A stretch of 8,461 nt of DNA from RBG-16-66-20 sp038040245 (GTDB taxonomy: Bacteria; Pseudomonadota; Gammaproteobacteria; Burkholderiales; SG8-39): positions 1 to 8,461 of the forward strand of contig JBBPIU010000122.1 of the NCBI GenBank assembly GCA_038040245.1, given 5' to 3'. Positions 4,990 through 8,461 of this stretch are shown in pieces; position 1 is the stretch's first letter; each line of letters starts with the position of its first letter. Under the pieces are notes generated by a model, which was not told where the DNA came from, made no database searches, and worked only from the letters and a program-made list of their open reading frames with translations. The position numbers and the translations under genes were made by a program.

Positions 4990-5012
4990 GACGGTTTGCT
5001 AACAAGCCTGTC
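4990..5012 (+). promoter_or_regulatory. Hairpin in the leader of bcp
   Basis: GACGGTTTG (4990-4998) pairs with CAAGCCTGTC (5003-5012) around a CTAA loop, with one G-U pair and one bulged base. It ends 14 bases before the bcp ATG at 5027. No T-run follows, so it is not a terminator. No Shine-Dalgarno is visible in the remaining leader. A role in translation or mRNA stability is only a possibility. Confidence 0.3.
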
Positions 5013-5026
5013 AACCAACACCATGC

Positions 5027-5482
5027 ATGCCCGGTAAAGCGGTCAAGGACTTCTCCCTGCCTTCGACCGGCGGCGGCACTTTCAAGCTCTCGGACCGGCG
5101 AGGCAAGGCGCTGGTCGTCTACTTCTACCCCAAGGACAACACCCCCGGCTGCACGGTCGAGGGGTCGGATTTCCGCGAGCGCTACAACGAGTTCGCCAAG
5201 GCGGGCGCGGCGGTGGTCGGCGTCTCGCGCGATTCGGTGAAGTCGCACGAGGGCTTCAAGGCGAAGATGAAATTTCCCTTCGAGCTGCTGTCGGACGCCG
5301 ACGAGAAGGTCTGCACGCTGTTCGGCGTGATGAAAATGAAGAACATGTACGGCAAAAAGGTCCGCGGCATCGAGCGCAGCACCTTCGTCCTGAACGGCGA
5401 GGGCGCGATCGCGCGCGAATGGCGCGGGGTCAAGGTCCCCGGCCACGTTGAGGAGGTATTGAACTTTGTTAAAACCCTATGA
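5027..5482 (+). CDS. bcp: Thioredoxin-dependent thiol peroxidase (Bcp/PrxQ peroxiredoxin)
   Basis: A 151-residue peroxiredoxin of the Bcp/PrxQ class, reducing hydrogen peroxide and organic hydroperoxides in the cytoplasm with thioredoxin as electron donor. The fold is complete: VKDFSLPSTGGGTFKLSD, FYPKDNTPGCTVEGSDF, VVGVSRDSVKSHEGF, FELLSDADEKV and IERSTFVLNGEG. The peroxidatic cysteine is C42 in PGCT. E. coli Bcp has a second cysteine five residues later; here that position is S47, and the only other cysteine is C96 in KVCTLFG. The enzyme may thus work as a one-cysteine type or use C96. The ATG at 5027 is favoured over the ATG at 5023, which hits a stop after four codons. It overlaps the start proposed for phoH by 17 bp. 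Confidence 0.94.
   Translation: MPGKAVKDFSLPSTGGGTFKLSDRRGKALVVYFYPKDNTPGCTVEGSDFRERYNEFAKAGAAVVGVSRDSVKSHEGFKAKMKFPFELLSDADEKVCTLFGVMKMKNMYGKKVRGIERSTFVLNGEGAIAREWRGVKVPGHVEEVLNFVKTL
5451..5456 (+). promoter_or_regulatory. Shine-Dalgarno AGGAGG supporting a TTG start for phoH
   Basis: A perfect AGGAGG lies inside the 3' end of bcp, 9 bases before TTG 5466-5468, which is in frame with phoH. The next in-frame start, ATG 5526, has only a C-rich stretch upstream and no recognisable site. This decides for the upstream start, with the caveat that the site also encodes Bcp residues (EEV). Confidence 0.55.
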
Positions 5483-6947
5483 TGTCGAGCAGGCCGACGT
5501 AGCAGAATCCTCCCCCCGCGACGCAATGTCGAAGAAATCCCGCAGTCTCCGCAAAGCCAAGGTCAAGAAGCTGTTCGTGCTCGACACCAACGTGCTGATG
5601 CACGATCCGGCCAGCCTGTTCCGCTTCGAGGAGCACGACCTCTACCTGCCGATGGGCACGCTGGAGGAACTCGACGGCAACAAGAAGGGGCTTTCGGACG
5701 TGGCGCGCAACGCCCGCCAGGCGAGCCGCTTCCTGGACGAGATCGTCTCGGTCAAGGGCGGCGACATCGCCGCCGGGCTGCCGATCCGGACACGGGAGGG
5801 CGGTCCGTCGGCCGGCGGGCGCCTGTTCCTGCAGACCGAGGCGATCAACGGCGATCTGCCCGCCACGCTGCCGGCCGGCAAGACCGACAACCAGATCCTG
5901 TCGGTGGTGCGCCACCTGCAGAAGAAGGACCCCGCGCGCGGCGTGATCCTGGTGTCCAAGGACATCAACATGCGCATCAAGGCGAGGGCGCTCGGCCTCG
6001 CCACGGAGGACTACTACAACGACAAGGTGCTGGAGGACACGGACCTCCTCTACACCGGCGTGCACAAGCTCGCGTCCAATTTCTGGGAGACGCACGGCCG
6101 CGACATGGAGTCCTGGAAGAAGGACGGCCACACCTACTACCGCGTGCGCGGGCCGCTGGTGCCGCAGCTGCACCTGAACGGCTTCGTCTACGACGAATCC
6201 GGCGAACGGCCGTTGCACGCGCTGGTGAGGGAAAAGGCGGGGCGCACCGCGGTGATCGAGACGCTGCGCGACTATTCCCATGCCAAGAATTCGGTCTGGG
6301 GCATCACCGCGCGCAACCGCGAGCAGAATTTCGCGCTCAACCTGCTGATGAATCCGGACATCGATTTCGTCACCCTGCTCGGCCAGGCGGGCACCGGCAA
6401 GACGCTGCTCACGCTCGCCGCGGGCCTCGCGCAGGTGCTGGACGAGAAGCGCTACTCGGAGATCATCATGACCCGGGTGACGGTGCCGATCGGCGAGGAC
6501 ATCGGCTTCCTGCCGGGCACCGAGGAAGAAAAAATGCAGCCCTGGATGGGCGCGCTCGAGGACAACCTGGACGTGCTGAACGTCTCGGACGAATCGGGCG
6601 GCGACTGGGGCCGGGCGGCGACGCGGGACCTGGTGCGCTCGCGCATCAAGGTGAAGTCGCTCAACTTCATGCGCGGCCGCACCTTCCTGAACAAATGGCT
6701 GATCATCGACGAAGCGCAGAACCTGACGCCCAAGCAGATGAAAACGCTGATCACGCGCGCCGGCCCGGGGACCAAGGTGATATGCCTGGGCAACATCGCG
6801 CAGATCGACACGCCCTACCTGACCGAGGGCAGTTCCGGCCTGTCCTTCGTGGTGGACCGGATGAAGGGCTGGGCGCACGCGGGGCATGTCACGCTGGCGC
6901 GCGGCGAGCGGTCTCGCCTGGCGGATTTCGCCGCCGAAACGCTCTGA
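5466..6947 (+). CDS. phoH: PhoH family protein: PIN ribonuclease domain plus PhoH ATPase
   Basis: A 493-residue cytoplasmic protein of the PhoH2/YlaK type, joining an N-terminal PIN RNase domain to a C-terminal PhoH helicase-like ATPase; studied members unwind and cut RNA. PIN domain about 35-180: KLFVLDTNVLMHDP (D40), LEELDGNKKG (E67/E68) and LVSKDINMRIKA (D166). ATPase about 285-480: Walker A GQAGTGKT (306-313) and Walker B WLIIDEAQNL (D415, E416), followed by the GNIAQIDTPYL segment typical of PhoH. The chosen TTG start overlaps bcp by 17 bp and has AGGAGG upstream; starting at ATG 5526 would give 473 residues beginning MSKKSRSLRKAKVKKLF, also plausible. It is coupled to bcp and probably co-transcribed. 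All catalytic motifs are intact. Confidence 0.94.
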   Translation: MLKPYDVEQADVAESSPRDAMSKKSRSLRKAKVKKLFVLDTNVLMHDPASLFRFEEHDLYLPMGTLEELDGNKKGLSDVARNARQASRFLDEIVSVKGGDIAAGLPIRTREGGPSAGGRLFLQTEAINGDLPATLPAGKTDNQILSVVRHLQKKDPARGVILVSKDINMRIKARALGLATEDYYNDKVLEDTDLLYTGVHKLASNFWETHGRDMESWKKDGHTYYRVRGPLVPQLHLNGFVYDESGERPLHALVREKAGRTAVIETLRDYSHAKNSVWGITARNREQNFALNLLMNPDIDFVTLLGQAGTGKTLLTLAAGLAQVLDEKRYSEIIMTRVTVPIGEDIGFLPGTEEEKMQPWMGALEDNLDVLNVSDESGGDWGRAATRDLVRSRIKVKSLNFMRGRTFLNKWLIIDEAQNLTPKQMKTLITRAGPGTKVICLGNIAQIDTPYLTEGSSGLSFVVDRMKGWAHAGHVTLARGERSRLADFAAETL

Positions 6948-7019
6948 TTTCTGCTACCCTGCGCGGCTGTTTTTAGGGGTTGCTTTTATTTCAGAGTATT
7001 TTTTCAAGGGATTAGAAGA

Positions 7020-7847
7020 ATGAAATTCTCAATCAAAATAGCTACGCTGCTTGCCGCAGGCATCCTCTTCGCGCTGCCCGCCGCCGCGCAGAAGCCCTAC
7101 GAGCCGCAGGTCGGCCAAGCCGGCAAGGACGTGATCTGGGTGCCGACCCCCGACGAGGTCGTCGACCGGATGCTGCGCATGGCGCAGGTAACCTCCAATG
7201 ACCTGGTGTACGACCTGGGCGCCGGCGACGGCAAGATCGCGATCGCGGCGGCCAAGAAGTTCGGCGCCCGCTCGGTGGGCATCGAGTACGACCCGGACAT
7301 GGCGAAGCACGCCCAGGGCAACGTCGAGAAGGCCGGCGTGGCGGGCCGCGCGCGCGTCGTCCGCGGCGACATCTTCGCCACCGACTTCAGCCAGGCGACG
7401 GTGATCACGATGTACCTGCTGCCCGCGCTCAACCTCAAACTGCGGCCGACGATCCTGTCGATGCGCCCGGGCACGCGCGTGGTGTCCCACTCCTTCACCA
7501 TGGAAGACTGGGAAGCCGACGAGACCTCGAGCATGGACGGGCGCCGCGCCTATTTCTGGCTGGTGCCGGCGAACGTGAACGGCGGCTGGACCTTCGAGAC
7601 CGGCGGCGAGAAATCCGAACTCTCCTTCGAGCAGAAGTTCCAGAAAATCGAAGGCTCGGTAGGCCTGGGCCACACCCAGGGCGGCCTGCGCGACGCGCGC
7701 CTGCGCGGCTTCAACATCAGCTTCGCCTACGTCGACGGCAACGGCGTGCGGCGCGACTACACCGGCCGCGTCACCGGTGGCAAGATGGAAGGCTCCTTCC
7801 GCGGCGAAAACGGCAACGAAGGGCGCTGGAGCGCGACGAAGAAGTAA
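7020..7847 (+). CDS. Exported FAM173-like SAM-dependent methyltransferase with extra C-terminal domain
   Basis: A 275-residue protein. Residues 1-23 form a clear signal peptide (MKFSIKIATLLAAGILFALP, cleavage after PAAA at A23). Residues about 38-180 are a class I methyltransferase: VPTPDEVVDRML, motif I VYDLGAGDGKIAIAAA (63-78), GIEYDPDMA (acidic E89), GDIFATDFSQATVITMYLLP and a later RVVSHSF strand. The VPTP opening and YLLP segment recall the FAM173/ATPSCKMT lysine methyltransferases. Residues about 186-275 are a Gly/Phe-rich, probably beta-stranded region with repeated G-x-M-x-G-S-F and F-x-Y-V-D features that I do not recognise. ATG 7020 has AAGGGA 8 bp upstream and an AT-rich leader. 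Substrate is unknown; SAM supply in the periplasm is a problem, so the signal may serve as an anchor. Confidence 0.82.
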   Translation: MKFSIKIATLLAAGILFALPAAAQKPYEPQVGQAGKDVIWVPTPDEVVDRMLRMAQVTSNDLVYDLGAGDGKIAIAAAKKFGARSVGIEYDPDMAKHAQGNVEKAGVAGRARVVRGDIFATDFSQATVITMYLLPALNLKLRPTILSMRPGTRVVSHSFTMEDWEADETSSMDGRRAYFWLVPANVNGGWTFETGGEKSELSFEQKFQKIEGSVGLGHTQGGLRDARLRGFNISFAYVDGNGVRRDYTGRVTGGKMEGSFRGENGNEGRWSATKK

Positions 7848-7848
7848 C

Positions 7849-8088
7849 CTAAGCCAGCTTTTTATGCGAGCCGTCGCAGAACGGCGGGCTCGCAGTGCGC
7901 TTGCAGCCGCAGAGCCAGACTTTCTTGGCCTCGGCCGTGGTGAACTTCATCGGCGTGAACTCGGTCGCCTTGTGCGAGCCGTCGCAGAACGGCTGGCGCT
8001 TGGACTGCCCGCAGACGCACCACCAGTAGTCGCCCGGCGCCAGTTCCACTGCGTAGGGCGATTTCTGCGCGATCGTCGGTTCGGTCAT
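7849..8088 (-). CDS. Tandem CDGSH iron-sulfur domain protein (CISD3-like)
   Basis: A 79-residue protein with two CDGSH motifs, each able to hold one 2Fe-2S cluster through three cysteines and one histidine: C24, C26, C35, H39 (WCVCGQSKRQPFCDGSH) and C60, C62, C71, H75 (LCGCKRTASPPFCDGSH). Two motifs in one short chain is the arrangement of the CISD3/MiNT type, proposed for electron or cluster transfer; the bacterial role is not settled. The ATG at 8088 has an AAGGAAG site 6 bp upstream (8095-8101). It lies 40 bp after dnaB on the same strand and may be read from it. Its stop is one base from the stop of the convergent methyltransferase gene, leaving no room for a separate terminator. No transmembrane segment is present. 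Confidence 0.93.
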   Translation of the reverse strand: MTEPTIAQKSPYAVELAPGDYWWCVCGQSKRQPFCDGSHKATEFTPMKFTTAEAKKVWLCGCKRTASPPFCDGSHKKLA

Positions 8089-8098
8089 GCGCGTATCT

Positions 8099-8118
8099 TC
8101 CTTCGATTCCCTTCGATT
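8099..8118 (-). repeat. Tandem 10-bp repeat between dnaB and the CDGSH gene
   Basis: CTTCGATT occurs at 8101-8108 and 8111-8118, as two consecutive 10-bp units that differ only in the leading two bases. Read on the minus strand it provides the GAAGG that forms the ribosome site of the CDGSH gene. Function, if any, is unknown. Confidence 0.5.
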
Positions 8119-8128
8119 GTCGTGCTTG

Positions 8129-8461
8129 CTACCGGTAGCTGTCCCGCGCCCGGTCCTCGAACCTGGTGTGCTCCCCTAGGAACGTCAGGTCGATCTTGCC
8201 GATCGGCCCGTTGCGCTGCTTGCCGATGATCACTTCGGCGGTGCCCTTGGATTCGGGCTTTTCGGGATAGTAGACCTCGTCGCGGTAGATGAAGAGGATC
8301 AGGTCCGCATCCTGCTCGATGGCGCCCGATTCGCGCAGGTCCGACATCATCGGCCGCTTGTCGTTGCGCGTCTCCACCGCCCGGTTGAGCTGCGACAGGG
8401 CCACCACCGGCGCGCTCAGTTCCTTGGCGAGCGCCTTGAGCGAGCGCGAGATCTCGGAAAT
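8129..8461 (-). CDS. dnaB: Replicative DNA helicase DnaB (C-terminal 110 residues)
   Basis: The end of the hexameric 5'-3' helicase that unwinds DNA ahead of the replisome. The part seen begins ISEISRSLKALAKELSAPVV and contains ALSQLNRAVETR (motif H3-like), MSDLRESGAIEQDADLILFIYRDE (the glycine/acidic segment of motif H4), GTAEVIIGKQRNGPIG (including the arginine of the GKQRNGP element that reaches the neighbouring subunit's ATP) and a final FEDRARDSYR. This is the RecA-like ATPase domain; Walker A and the N-terminal primase-binding domain lie beyond the right edge (full length about 460). The TAG stop is at 8129-8131. The frame is intact to the edge. Confidence 0.95.
   Translation of the reverse strand: MSEISRSLKALAKELSAPVVALSQLNRAVETRNDKRPMMSDLRESGAIEQDADLILFIYRDEVYYPEKPESKGTAEVIIGKQRNGPIGKIDLTFLGEHTRFEDRARDSYR

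Noticed and set aside
5469..6887. A 472-codon open frame on the minus strand opposite phoH
   Set aside because: It is the antisense shadow of a GC-rich gene. Its product is rich in His, Arg, Val and Ala with no family resemblance, while the plus strand has complete PIN and PhoH motifs.
7777..8229. A 150-codon plus-strand frame crossing the CDGSH gene and the dnaB end
   Set aside because: It spans two well-supported minus-strand genes and encodes an Arg/Ala-rich product without motifs.
1..8461. CRISPR array, tRNA, rRNA, integrase or transposase
   Set aside because: No regularly spaced repeats, cloverleaf-like segments, rRNA stretches or recombinase motifs were seen by reading both strands.

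Overview
The window is GC-rich chromosomal DNA (AT-rich mainly at a few gene starts and in two spacers) from what looks like a betaproteobacterium. The basis is protein character: an AlaC-type aminotransferase, a bcp-phoH pair, a Mth938-like gene, an ArnE/EamA-like gene and the end of dnaB. It is a draft, probably metagenome-derived assembly, because it carries a 100-N scaffold gap flanked by two identical 55-bp copies of the same sequence.

Layout. Positions 1-776 (-) hold most of an alaC aminotransferase, cut by the left edge. A rightward run then follows with almost no spacing: a VapBC-type toxin-antitoxin pair (864-1489), a Mth938/NDUFAF3-like protein (1498-1866), a four-helix EamA/ArnE-like membrane protein (1863-2201) and a fluoroacetate/haloacetate dehalogenase-type alpha/beta hydrolase (2202-3244, containing the gap). 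On the opposite strand lies a HigBA-like pair (3105-3771). Its toxin seems to have lost its central/C-terminal RelE core, and its antitoxin frame runs into the 3' end of the dehalogenase. A spacer of about 400 bp (3772-4178) contains a start-less coding remnant and a candidate operator. An MNT/HEPN nucleotidyltransferase-toxin pair follows (4179-4884).

The right half is mostly housekeeping: bcp peroxiredoxin (5027-5482) overlapping phoH (PIN plus PhoH ATPase, 5466-6947), then an exported FAM173-like methyltransferase with an extra C-terminal domain (7020-7847). A tandem CDGSH iron-sulfur protein (7849-8088, -) and the C-terminal 110 residues of the replicative helicase DnaB (8129-8461, -) close the window.

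How it fits together. The core genes look like a conserved backbone into which three unrelated toxin-antitoxin modules (PIN, RelE, HEPN) and a dehalogenase have been placed within about 4 kb. The RelE module and the nearby gene remnant show decay, so this is a turnover site for small accessory genes. I see no clearly new multi-gene system. The most unusual items are the deleted toxin with its retained, extended antitoxin, and the methyltransferase carrying a secretion signal.
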